Of a DNA stretch of 5,156 nt, positions 1-5,156 are shown one piece after another. The stretch is taken from the NCBI GenBank assembly GCA_031273075.1, contig JAISSM010000001.1:1-5156 (forward strand), in the 5' to 3' direction. The position numbers and the translations under genes are program-made. A model generated the notes under the pieces. It did not search any database. It saw only the letters and a list, made by a program, of their open reading frames with translations, and was not told the origin of the DNA. The stretch is from Rickettsiales bacterium (GTDB lineage Bacteria; Pseudomonadota; Alphaproteobacteria; Rs-D84). Position 1 is the first letter of the stretch. The number at the start of each line of letters is the position of its first letter.

Positions 1-161
1 CTCGACACGATTGAAAAAACCCGTCCCATATGCGAGGCGGGGGTGGTTAAGTATTGCGTTGCGGTGAAGGACCAGGTGTGGCCGATGTTTTTGGAGAAAG
101 TGGCGCCTATGTTGAAGTCCGCGGAATTGATCGCGGAACAAAAACAGAGGAATAATCGTAT
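1..161. repeat. Left copy of 161-bp terminal inverted repeat (within paralog A)
   Basis: Read forward, these bases equal the reverse complement of 4996-5156 except at positions 120 (C against G) and 144 (A against G). The first 119 bases match perfectly. From 162 on, similarity drops to that of diverged paralogs. The repeat is coding in the same frame in both copies, and it probably continues beyond the window edge. It is an assembly boundary and not a transposon end: no transposase is present. Confidence 0.97.
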
Positions 162-1266
162 CGGCGATATTGCCGATTGTTTTCAAAGGTCGTGTCAATC
201 GCAGTTCGGGGAAAAAGACGCGAAGGGATATGACGCGTGCCTCGGCAATCCGGTGATAATGGTTGAGAGCTGCAAAGTCGAAATGGAACGCGCTGGGGTC
301 AAGGCGAACGACAGCGATCCCGTTTGGGTATTCGTCCGGCAAAAGTTGGGCGCGCTTCGCATCGACGCGTGCACCGTTCAGATAAAAGAGTGCATACAGA
401 ACGAAAATTCCTGCGGAAATGATTACGCGAAATGCGTCGGGCCGCGCGGCATGGATCTGGACATGGTGAAAAAAATGTGCCCGTTGCCAAAGCTTACCGC
501 ATGCGCCGAAGACGGCAAAATGCAAACGAACTGGGAGGCCCAACTTAACGACATCGCAATGGGATTGTTCCTGCAAATCGACAACGCCGCGATGGATCTG
601 TGCGTGGCGGCGATCGAGGAAGAGGTGTTGAGAGTCTGCGACTCTTTGGACAGTTGCGACAAGCCGTTCAACTCTTCGAAAATCGGGGAAGTGTTGGAAC
701 TGGACGCAGGGGGGGAGACAGAGGCGATAATCGTCGGCTTGGTCGATCTTACGAAATTCGAGTATTGCAATCCGTCGCTTGAAGGCGACGTTTGCACGGC
801 TTCGTTCGCGAAAGTGAACGCCGAAGGAATGCCGGTGAAAGACGGCGCCGGTAAAATACAGACGACGGAGGGGCTGTCGAAATATCCCACTTTGAAAATC
901 ACGGGCGAAGGCGCCGACGGCGCCCCGTATACCGGCGCGTCAAAGGTGAAATCCCTGGCGAACATGCAGGCGATAAAAAGGCAGATCGACGCCGTTACGT
1001 CCCAGCTTGTCATGAATCCGAAAATAAAGGGATGCACGGAGGGCCGCGATCTAAGCCAGATTTCCGGAGAGGATAAAAATACCGACGCCCGGTTCCCGCA
1101 CATGCTGGACCCCTATCTTGGAATGGTGATAATGTCCGGATTGACGACGGCCGACAAGAATTATCGGGCTCAGCTTATAAAACTGAAAAAAGACGCGGAG
1201 GCGGCGATGTTGGCAAAGGCCGAAGACGCGGCGACTATATCGGGCGAAGTATGCTGGGTGAAATAA
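1..1266 (+). CDS. Cysteine-rich protein, paralog A (5'-partial), function unknown
   Basis: I do not recognise this family. The frame is open from the first base (421 codons visible, stop TAA at 1264-1266), so the true start lies outside the window. A GTG at 43 has a GAGG five bases upstream, but the upstream codons read as the same kind of protein, include another cysteine, and would otherwise be unexplained. The visible protein has 19 cysteines. Residues are counted from the GTG. The N-terminal part (about 1-205) looks largely helical, with Cys at 46, 51, 66 and 77, a run at 110, 117, 124 and 131 (exact seven-residue spacing), then 146, 154, 187, 199 and 205. A divergent centre (206-326) follows, then a C-terminal module with GRDLSQI (334-340) and a charged Lys/Ala-rich tail. 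No membrane segment is visible. The many ordered cysteines suggest a disulfide-bonded exported protein (inference). It is paralogous to the gene at 3294-5156 and lies 12 bases before the secreted-protein gene, probably in one operon. Confidence 0.85.
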   Translation, partial: LDTIEKTRPICEAGVVKYCVAVKDQVWPMFLEKVAPMLKSAELIAEQKQRNNRIGDIADCFQRSCQSQFGEKDAKGYDACLGNPVIMVESCKVEMERAGVKANDSDPVWVFVRQKLGALRIDACTVQIKECIQNENSCGNDYAKCVGPRGMDLDMVKKMCPLPKLTACAEDGKMQTNWEAQLNDIAMGLFLQIDNAAMDLCVAAIEEEVLRVCDSLDSCDKPFNSSKIGEVLELDAGGETEAIIVGLVDLTKFEYCNPSLEGDVCTASFAKVNAEGMPVKDGAGKIQTTEGLSKYPTLKITGEGADGAPYTGASKVKSLANMQAIKRQIDAVTSQLVMNPKIKGCTEGRDLSQISGEDKNTDARFPHMLDPYLGMVIMSGLTTADKNYRAQLIKLKKDAEAAMLAKAEDAATISGEVCWVK

Positions 1267-1273
1267 AAAGAGG
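1267..1273 (+). promoter_or_regulatory. Ribosome binding site of the small secreted protein
   Basis: AAAGAGG directly follows the stop codon of paralog A and ends five bases before the ATG at 1279. This is a good Shine-Dalgarno sequence. It supports the choice of that ATG and translation from a shared mRNA with the upstream gene. Confidence 0.7.
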
Positions 1274-1278
1274 TTGAT

Positions 1279-1755
1279 ATGAAATCGTTAAAGGCGTCTC
1301 TTTTGATTTTGACAATCCTGTCAAATGTCGCGCCCGCGTTTGCCAAGAGCAGTAGCGGAGGAGGAGGCGGAAGTTGCGGGCGCTGCGTAAACGACAACTG
1401 CCAGTCCTGTTGCGACATAGGCAATACGATTTGGGGCACGCCGGGACAAATTCAAGCGTGCACGTCGGTGGGCAATTGGACCGCGCAGACCGGGGTTTGT
1501 CCGGACAGCCGCCTTGGGGCCGCAAACGCCGCCACAAAATATGTAAGGGGCGGCGAAGACAGTTCTACTCAGCGCTGCTGGAGGGTCGCGTGCAAAGACG
1601 ACGGCGCGTATTTTATCGGCAATTCGACGACCAAGATCGTCGATACGTCGACCTGCCGACCCTGCGACGGCACGGTGTTAAAAAAGGTCAACGTGGGTAA
1701 GGCCGGTACCGACGGCAATTCCCAGATAACCTTCAATATCGTAAACAGGGCATAG
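1279..1755 (+). CDS. Small secreted cysteine-rich protein, function unknown
   Basis: This 158-residue protein is not one I recognise. It begins with a classic Sec signal peptide: Lys2 and Lys5, a hydrophobic core at about 6-17, and a likely signal peptidase I site after AFA (20-22). The mature protein starts with a Ser/Gly-rich stretch (24-32) and carries 11 cysteines at 33, 36, 41, 44, 45, 61, 74, 100, 105, 126 and 129. These include three CxxC motifs (33-36, 41-44, 126-129). Cys33 follows GGGGS and not a lipobox, so it is probably not a lipoprotein and not an Lnt substrate. A role as a disulfide-stabilised periplasmic or surface protein is inferred. A good Shine-Dalgarno supports the start. 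It lies 12 bases after paralog A and 18 bases before lnt, so all three are probably co-transcribed. It could instead be a metal-binding protein, given the CxxC pairs, but nothing else supports this. Confidence 0.85.
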   Translation: MKSLKASLLILTILSNVAPAFAKSSSGGGGGSCGRCVNDNCQSCCDIGNTIWGTPGQIQACTSVGNWTAQTGVCPDSRLGAANAATKYVRGGEDSSTQRCWRVACKDDGAYFIGNSTTKIVDTSTCRPCDGTVLKKVNVGKAGTDGNSQITFNIVNRA

Positions 1756-1773
1756 TCGGCGGCCCGGAAATCT

Positions 1774-3192
1774 ATGCGGAAAATATCATATATCGCGTTT
1801 TTGTTCTTGCTGGGCGCGGCGGGATCGCTGGGGTTCGCGCCGCATTATCTTTGGCATATGACCGCGGGGTCGATCGGACTTGCGTATTATCTTTTGAAAG
1901 ACCGCGGATACGGGCGAAGTTTTTGGTGGGGCGCCGGATACGGCATAGCGAATTTTTATTGGCTTTTGGGCCCTTTGTTTGACCCGGATAAGATGCATTT
2001 TTACATCGCCGGAATGTCCGCCCTTTTTGTAATAAGCGGCGTTCTTTTCGGCGGCCCGTTCGCGCTTGCGAAAGTCACCGGGGAAAAGGGGTGGCGCAGA
2101 ACTTTGTATTTCGCCCTCGGGGTCGCGTTCATACTTTGGATGCGCGAGGCCGTTTTGTTCACCATCCTTATGTGGAATCCGCTGGCCAACTTGGCCCTTC
2201 CCTTTCCGTGGCTTTCGAACGCAATGTCGGTTGTGGGCGCGCTGGGGCTTACATTCATAGTCGCGGGGGCGATCGCGGCGATACCGGAATACTTTTTAAG
2301 TAAAAGTAAAATCCAGTTCCTGTTCTTCGTTCCGATATTGTTCTTTGCGTTTTCGGCGCCCGGGTACAGGGAGATCCCGTCCGGCAAAACGGTGCGAATA
2401 GTTCAGCCCGCGACGTCCGTTGCGGACAAAGAAAACCCGTTCGCGAACGACCGGAGAATGGCCGCGCTTTTGGAATTGACGTTCAAGGACCTTGCCCTAA
2501 CGCCGGACCTTATAGTCTGGCCCGAAACGGCGTACCCTTATCGCGCGGATATGACGGCGCGCCTTATGCCCCTTGGCGCGAAATTGGCGTTCGGCGCGGT
2601 TTATACCAACGGGGACAAACTGTACAACTCTTTGCTTTACGCGGGGAAAAACGGCCGCATAGCCGACGCGTACCACAAGGTCCATCTTGTGCCGTTCAGC
2701 GAATATCCCCTTTTCGGATTGAATTCCGGGACCGATTTCCAAAAAGGCGCCCCAAGGGTCGTCGACGATTTCGTTCCGCTGATATGCTATGACGTGGCGT
2801 ATTCCGACATGCTGATCCCCCGATCGGAGGTACAAAGGCCGAGATATATCATTTTGGCGACGAACACCGCGCATTTCGACGCCCCGGCCCTTGTGCGTCA
2901 ATACGTCGATATGGCGCGCAGGCAGGCCATAGAAACCGGATTGCCGGTGTTGCTTGCGAACAACGCGGGCATGTCGATGATCATAGACTATCGCGGGAAT
3001 ATATTGCAAAGCCTTGGAATGGATACGGCGGGATATTTGGACGGAGTTATACCGCCGCACAGAATGACCCCCTATCGCCAAATCGGATTGAACAGGGTCA
3101 TGTTGTGGATAATACTTTTGTCGGGGTTTGTGTTGGTTGCGTTTAGAAGACCGCGGCGCCAACATACACACTATTGTCATACCGCGGCTTGA
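1774..3192 (+). CDS. lnt: Apolipoprotein N-acyltransferase
   Basis: Lnt moves an acyl chain from a phospholipid to the N-terminal cysteine of apolipoproteins. This is the last step of lipoprotein maturation, after Lgt and LspA, and it takes place in the inner membrane facing the periplasm. The protein has 472 residues, somewhat short for the family (E. coli about 512). About seven N-terminal membrane helices fill 5-195, with the family FAP motif at 21-23, and a last helix lies at about 441-457. The nitrilase-type domain lies between. Its catalytic triad is Glu251 (IVWPETAYP), Lys302 (YHKVHLVPF) and Cys338 (ICYD); Glu310 in PFSEY is also conserved. Oddities are Asp340 where CYE is usual, and NTAHF (364-368) where NDAWF is nearly invariant. 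The ATG has only a weak upstream GGAAA. It lies 18 bases after the secreted-protein gene, so translation may depend on the operon mRNA. The last five codons and the stop lie within a palindromic repeat unit. The pattern after VRIVQP (207-212) resembles alphaproteobacterial Lnt as I recall it. Confidence 0.95.
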   Translation: MRKISYIAFLFLLGAAGSLGFAPHYLWHMTAGSIGLAYYLLKDRGYGRSFWWGAGYGIANFYWLLGPLFDPDKMHFYIAGMSALFVISGVLFGGPFALAKVTGEKGWRRTLYFALGVAFILWMREAVLFTILMWNPLANLALPFPWLSNAMSVVGALGLTFIVAGAIAAIPEYFLSKSKIQFLFFVPILFFAFSAPGYREIPSGKTVRIVQPATSVADKENPFANDRRMAALLELTFKDLALTPDLIVWPETAYPYRADMTARLMPLGAKLAFGAVYTNGDKLYNSLLYAGKNGRIADAYHKVHLVPFSEYPLFGLNSGTDFQKGAPRVVDDFVPLICYDVAYSDMLIPRSEVQRPRYIILATNTAHFDAPALVRQYVDMARRQAIETGLPVLLANNAGMSMIIDYRGNILQSLGMDTAGYLDGVIPPHRMTPYRQIGLNRVMLWIILLSGFVLVAFRRPRRQHTHYCHTAA

Positions 3193-3206
3193 CCGCGGTA
3201 TCCAGT
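3175..3206 (+). repeat. REP-like palindromic unit A
   Basis: The unit has the form TGTCAT, a 7-nt arm ACCGCGG, the loop CTTGA, the matching arm CCGCGGT, then ATCCAGT. With the flanking AT/AT the stem is 9 bp. The lnt stop codon TGA (3190-3192) lies partly in the loop, so the unit overlaps the coding end of lnt. The form resembles short dispersed palindromes I recall from alphaproteobacterial genomes. Only one other copy is visible here, so its genome-wide abundance is inferred. Confidence 0.8.
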
Positions 3207-3215
3207 AATAAAGCC

Positions 3216-3232
3216 GTCGCGCTTTGCGCGAC
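3216..3232. terminator. Central GC-rich hairpin, possible terminator
   Basis: GTCGCGC, loop TTT, GCGCGAC form a perfect 7-bp stem. There is no T-run on the + strand, so it is not a canonical intrinsic terminator for lnt. On the - strand the hairpin is followed by GGCTTTATT, a weak T-rich tail, so it might end the paralog B transcript. Function is uncertain. Confidence 0.4.
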
Positions 3233-3239
3233 ACACATC

Positions 3240-3271
3240 ACTGGATCGCGTGGTCAAGCCACGCGATGACA
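3240..3271 (-). repeat. REP-like palindromic unit B
   Basis: Read on the - strand this is TGTCAT, arm CGCGTGG, loop CTTGA, arm CCACGCG, ATCCAGT. The ends and loop are identical to unit A. The two units differ at three of seven arm positions, and in each case the pairing partner has changed as well, so the stem is perfect in both. This indicates a mobile or dispersed family conserved for its hairpin structure. Confidence 0.8.
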
Positions 3272-3293
3272 AAGGTGTGTGAATGAGGGAACT

Positions 3294-5156
3294 TTACAAT
3301 GCGTCGATGGAGGCTTTGATCATCTTGGTCACGTTTTCCTTTTCCGCGTCGGAATAATCGGACTGGCCCAGCGCCTGGGTCGCGTTGGTCAGCGCCTGTT
3401 TCTTTAACTCGGCCTTGGTTTCCCGGACGGATACCTCGTAATTCTTCGTCGCATACGCCTTTCCGTCGCGTATGATGGTTTTCGCATAGCTGTCGAATAT
3501 CCGGGGATACCGCGCGGTGTTCTTGCCGGCGTCCATAGTGACCGCAGCGCCGCCGGTTCCGACCTTTATCTGGCTCATATCCCTTCCGGTCAGGCACATG
3601 GATATTTTCGGCTTTTCCGCAATGGACGTTATTATGTCGTTGATAATATTCACGACCTTTACTTCTATCGACGACAGCATATCCGACGTAAGCGTCGTAG
3701 AACCCATAATCGTTGATGAACCCCTGCTGGTACGCCAATTATTTTGGGTCACGCATCTTCCCCCGCCGCAAGCCCACGCCGCCGTTCCCGTAGTTCCCAC
3801 ACCTGCCGATCGCGTCTCTATATTACTCGATACCAATTTGTCTTTGGGCGGGGTGAAATTGGCCAACGGAAGCGCCGGTTCTTCGGAAACAAGCACCGGA
3901 TTATTCGGGTCGCTATTATCCCATACTTGGTCCTTGTCGTCGACGTCTATCTTGTCGAAATTCGGGATATATCTGAACGATATGTTGGCCGAATACGACG
4001 CATTGTCGGACGAAGAGGATTGGGTGTGATCGAAACTTGAATTGTTGTTGGTGGAAGTCCTGCCGCCCCCGCCGGCCCAAAACAGGAACCCGCCGCCCCA
4101 ACCGGACTGACTGGAACCTCCGGAAGACCCAATGTTGCTGAATTGATCCTGGGACGCCTTGGTATTGGTGATTTTAATCATCGCGCAATACTGGGCCTGG
4201 GCGAACTCATCGTTGTTCGGGTCGGTGTTGAACGTGCGAAGCGTCATGCTTGTGGAATCGTAATCGTCTTCGTAAGTGCTTGACGACGAGGATTGACTGG
4301 AAGACGACCTGTTGCCGCCCGCGCAAAGGAACCACAGGCAACCGCCGCCGGACCGTGAATAGCCGGAAGAGGCCGTCGAAGAGGTGGCCGAATAATAATC
4401 CTGGTTTATCGTTTGTCCGTTGATCGTCGTTATCGGGCAGAAATCCATAGCGCCGAAGCCTTTGTTTTTGAAGGCCGCCGCGTCGCAATTGGCGGTGTCG
4501 CCGCAGACCAGCGTCATTTCCTTTTCGATTTCCTCTTCGCATATTCTAAGGAATTCGTTATCCACGTTAAGCAAAAGGCCGGTGATCAAATCCTGCAATT
4601 CCGTTACGGATTTCATGACCCCGTCCTTGGCGCAGCCGTCCAGCGCGTCTTTCGGGCAAAGGCTTAATATATCCGCCGCGTCCAATCCGAAACACTTCGA
4701 ATAGCCTTCTCCACAGCGGTTTTCGTTGGTCAGACAGCTTTTGATTTGATCCGTGCACGCGTCGACCTGCAAGGCGGCAAGTTTCGCCCGTATCGACTTC
4801 CAAAGCGCATTGTTGTTGTTTTTGTTGAACTTTCCGTTGGCCGAGAACACGTCCGACATTCCGGCGCGCTGCAGCTCCACCTTGCAGTTTTCCGCCACGT
4901 TTTCAGGGTCTCCAAGGCACAGATTGTATCCCTCGACGTCCTTGTCGCCAAATTGCGCCTTGCATGAATCCTGGAAGCATTTCGCCAAGTCGGTTATACG
5001 ATTATTCCTCTGCTTTTGTTCCGCGATCAATTCCGCCGACTTCAACATAGGCGCCACTTTCTCCAAAAACATCGGCCACACCTGGTCCTTCACCGCAACG
5101 CAATACTTAACCACCCCCGCCTCGCATATGGGACGGGTTTTTTCAATCGTGTCGAG
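3294..5156 (-). CDS. Cysteine-rich protein, paralog B (5'-partial), with Gly/Ser-rich inserts
   Basis: The family is unknown to me; it is a clear paralog of the gene at 1-1266. The frame is open to the right edge (620 residues visible, stop at 3294-3296), so the N-terminus is missing. Residues are counted from the GTG at 5114. There are 22 cysteines, and the first 15 visible ones follow the order seen in paralog A, including Cys120, 127, 134 and 141 at seven-residue spacing. Residues 211-502 form a long variable centre: a Gly-hydrophobic-Gly segment with Ser runs (255-279), a second one (340-354), and a third Gly/Cys segment (443-454). The C-terminal module has CLTGRDMSQI (507-516), a short Gly/Ala insert, ARYP (534-537) and KNY (557-559), then a charged helical tail. 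Length and low-complexity inserts suggest an exported or surface-exposed protein (inference; no signal peptide is visible because the start is missing). It converges on lnt across the palindromic element and is transcribed separately from the + strand genes. Confidence 0.85.
   Translation of the reverse strand, partial: LDTIEKTRPICEAGVVKYCVAVKDQVWPMFLEKVAPMLKSAELIAEQKQRNNRITDLAKCFQDSCKAQFGDKDVEGYNLCLGDPENVAENCKVELQRAGMSDVFSANGKFNKNNNNALWKSIRAKLAALQVDACTDQIKSCLTNENRCGEGYSKCFGLDAADILSLCPKDALDGCAKDGVMKSVTELQDLITGLLLNVDNEFLRICEEEIEKEMTLVCGDTANCDAAAFKNKGFGAMDFCPITTINGQTINQDYYSATSSTASSGYSRSGGGCLWFLCAGGNRSSSSQSSSSSTYEDDYDSTSMTLRTFNTDPNNDEFAQAQYCAMIKITNTKASQDQFSNIGSSGGSSQSGWGGGFLFWAGGGGRTSTNNNSSFDHTQSSSSDNASYSANISFRYIPNFDKIDVDDKDQVWDNSDPNNPVLVSEEPALPLANFTPPKDKLVSSNIETRSAGVGTTGTAAWACGGGRCVTQNNWRTSRGSSTIMGSTTLTSDMLSSIEVKVVNIINDIITSIAEKPKISMCLTGRDMSQIKVGTGGAAVTMDAGKNTARYPRIFDSYAKTIIRDGKAYATKNYEVSVRETKAELKKQALTNATQALGQSDYSDAEKENVTKMIKASIDAL
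4053..4097 (-). repeat. Gly-hydrophobic-Gly insert 2 of paralog B
   Basis: This encodes GGGFLFWAGGGGRTS (residues 340-354), followed by an Asn/Ser-rich tail. It has the same plan as insert 1 with different residues in the hydrophobic core and no cysteines. It is also missing from paralog A. Confidence 0.6.
4296..4352 (-). repeat. Gly-hydrophobic-Gly insert 1 of paralog B
   Basis: This encodes SGGGCLWFLCAGGNRSSSS (residues 255-273): a short aromatic/hydrophobic core bounded by glycines, then Arg and a serine run. It is absent from paralog A. Its plan (GGG, four to five hydrophobic residues, GG, Arg, Ser/Thr/Asn-rich tail) recurs at 4053-4097, which suggests an internal duplication or convergent design. 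Confidence 0.6.
4996..5156. repeat. Right copy of 161-bp terminal inverted repeat (within paralog B)
   Basis: This is the inverted partner of 1-161, with 119 exact terminal bases and 159 of 161 matches overall. It encodes the first visible 53 residues of paralog B, which are almost the same as those of paralog A. Because the two copies point inward and share a frame, recombination between them would invert the intervening segment and give intact chimeric reading frames. Confidence 0.97.

Larger units (their letters stand above)
3166..3280. repeat. Composite palindromic intergenic element between convergent genes
   Basis: This imperfect large inverted repeat is made of two 32-nt palindromic units in opposite orientation (3175-3206 and 3240-3271) around a central hairpin (3216-3232). 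Similarity extends into the outer flanks: ACACACTATTGTCAT on the left against ACACACCTTTGTCAT on the reversed right side. The element fills most of the 101 bases between the lnt stop and the paralog B stop. It could fold either as three adjacent hairpins or as one long imperfect stem. A role in ending or stabilising both convergent transcripts is plausible but inferred. Confidence 0.85.

Noticed and set aside
34..45. GTG start at 43 with GAGG five bases upstream (and the identical site at 5114 on the - strand)
   Set aside because: The frame is open to the window edge in both genes, upstream codons include another cysteine and look coding, and starting here would leave a Cys-rich protein with no signal peptide. 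The genes are more likely truncated by the contig end.
910..924. Perfect palindrome GGCGCC-GAC-GGCGCC
   Set aside because: It is in-frame Gly/Ala/Asp coding sequence in paralog A; a short GC-rich inverted repeat of this kind is expected by codon choice.
423..1103. 226-codon open frame on the - strand
   Set aside because: It lies wholly antisense to paralog A, whose cysteine pattern is conserved in a second gene; it has no recognisable domain or ribosome site.
1375..1377. Lipoprotein acylation at Cys33 of the small secreted protein, which would make it an Lnt substrate
   Set aside because: The cysteine follows GGGGS and lies 11 residues after a clear signal peptidase I site; there is no lipobox.
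2497..3234. 245-codon open frame on the - strand
   Set aside because: It is antisense to the catalytic part of lnt. Its N-terminal residues are a translation of the palindromic repeat.
3216..3240. Canonical rho-independent terminator for lnt
   Set aside because: The hairpin is perfect but no T-run follows on the + strand; only a weak T-rich tail exists on the - strand.
3238..3738. 166-codon open frame on the - strand
   Set aside because: It overlaps the C-terminal end of paralog B in another frame and ends in translated palindromic repeat (VIAWLDHAIQ), a typical spurious product.
3517..4029. 170-codon open frame on the + strand
   Set aside because: It is antisense to paralog B, with low-complexity shadow composition and no supporting start signal.
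1..5156. Transposon or insertion sequence bounded by the terminal inverted repeats
   Set aside because: There is no transposase or integrase, the repeats are internal coding sequence of both outer genes, and the exact 119-base overlap fits an assembly boundary.

Overview
This 5,156-base window looks like a complete metagenomic or draft-assembly contig from a Gram-negative bacterium. It holds four genes. Three lie on the + strand, tightly spaced like an operon: a 5'-truncated cysteine-rich protein, a small secreted cysteine-rich protein, and apolipoprotein N-acyltransferase (lnt). The fourth is on the - strand and converges on them; it is a second 5'-truncated cysteine-rich protein paralogous to the first. 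Lnt implies lipoprotein maturation and hence an outer membrane. The sequence between its sixth membrane helix and its nitrilase domain, together with the style of the small dispersed palindromes after lnt, resembles what I recall from Alphaproteobacteria. That assignment is an inference of moderate confidence, not a demonstration.

Layout: 1-1266 (+) is cysteine-rich paralog A, open at its 5' end. 1279-1755 (+) is a 158-residue protein with a Sec signal peptide and 11 cysteines. 1774-3192 (+) is lnt. 3175-3271 holds two inverted 32-nt palindromic repeat units flanking a third hairpin, and the first unit supplies the lnt stop codon. 3294-5156 (-) is cysteine-rich paralog B, also open at its 5' end. 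No stretch of 300 bases or more lacks a gene. No RNA gene, CRISPR array, transposase or integrase was seen.

The most striking structural fact is that the two ends are inverted copies of each other. Bases 1-119 are exactly the reverse complement of 5038-5156, and 159 of 161 terminal bases match. The match lies inside both paralogs, in the same reading frame, and similarity falls abruptly beyond it. The contig therefore ends where an assembler could not resolve a repeat shared by the two genes (119 is a commonly used k-mer size). The true N-termini, including any signal peptides, lie outside the window. The geometry also allows a speculative in-frame invertible gene pair, in which two different 3' cassettes could be exchanged behind a common 5' region.

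The two paralogs share 17 cysteines in order, including a run of four spaced exactly seven residues apart, and a C-terminal GRD-[LM]-SQI module. The centre between these parts is divergent and, in B, expanded by Gly/Ser-rich inserts. I do not recognise the family. With the small secreted protein, these look like disulfide-stabilised envelope or surface proteins. Their link to lnt may be functional or merely positional.
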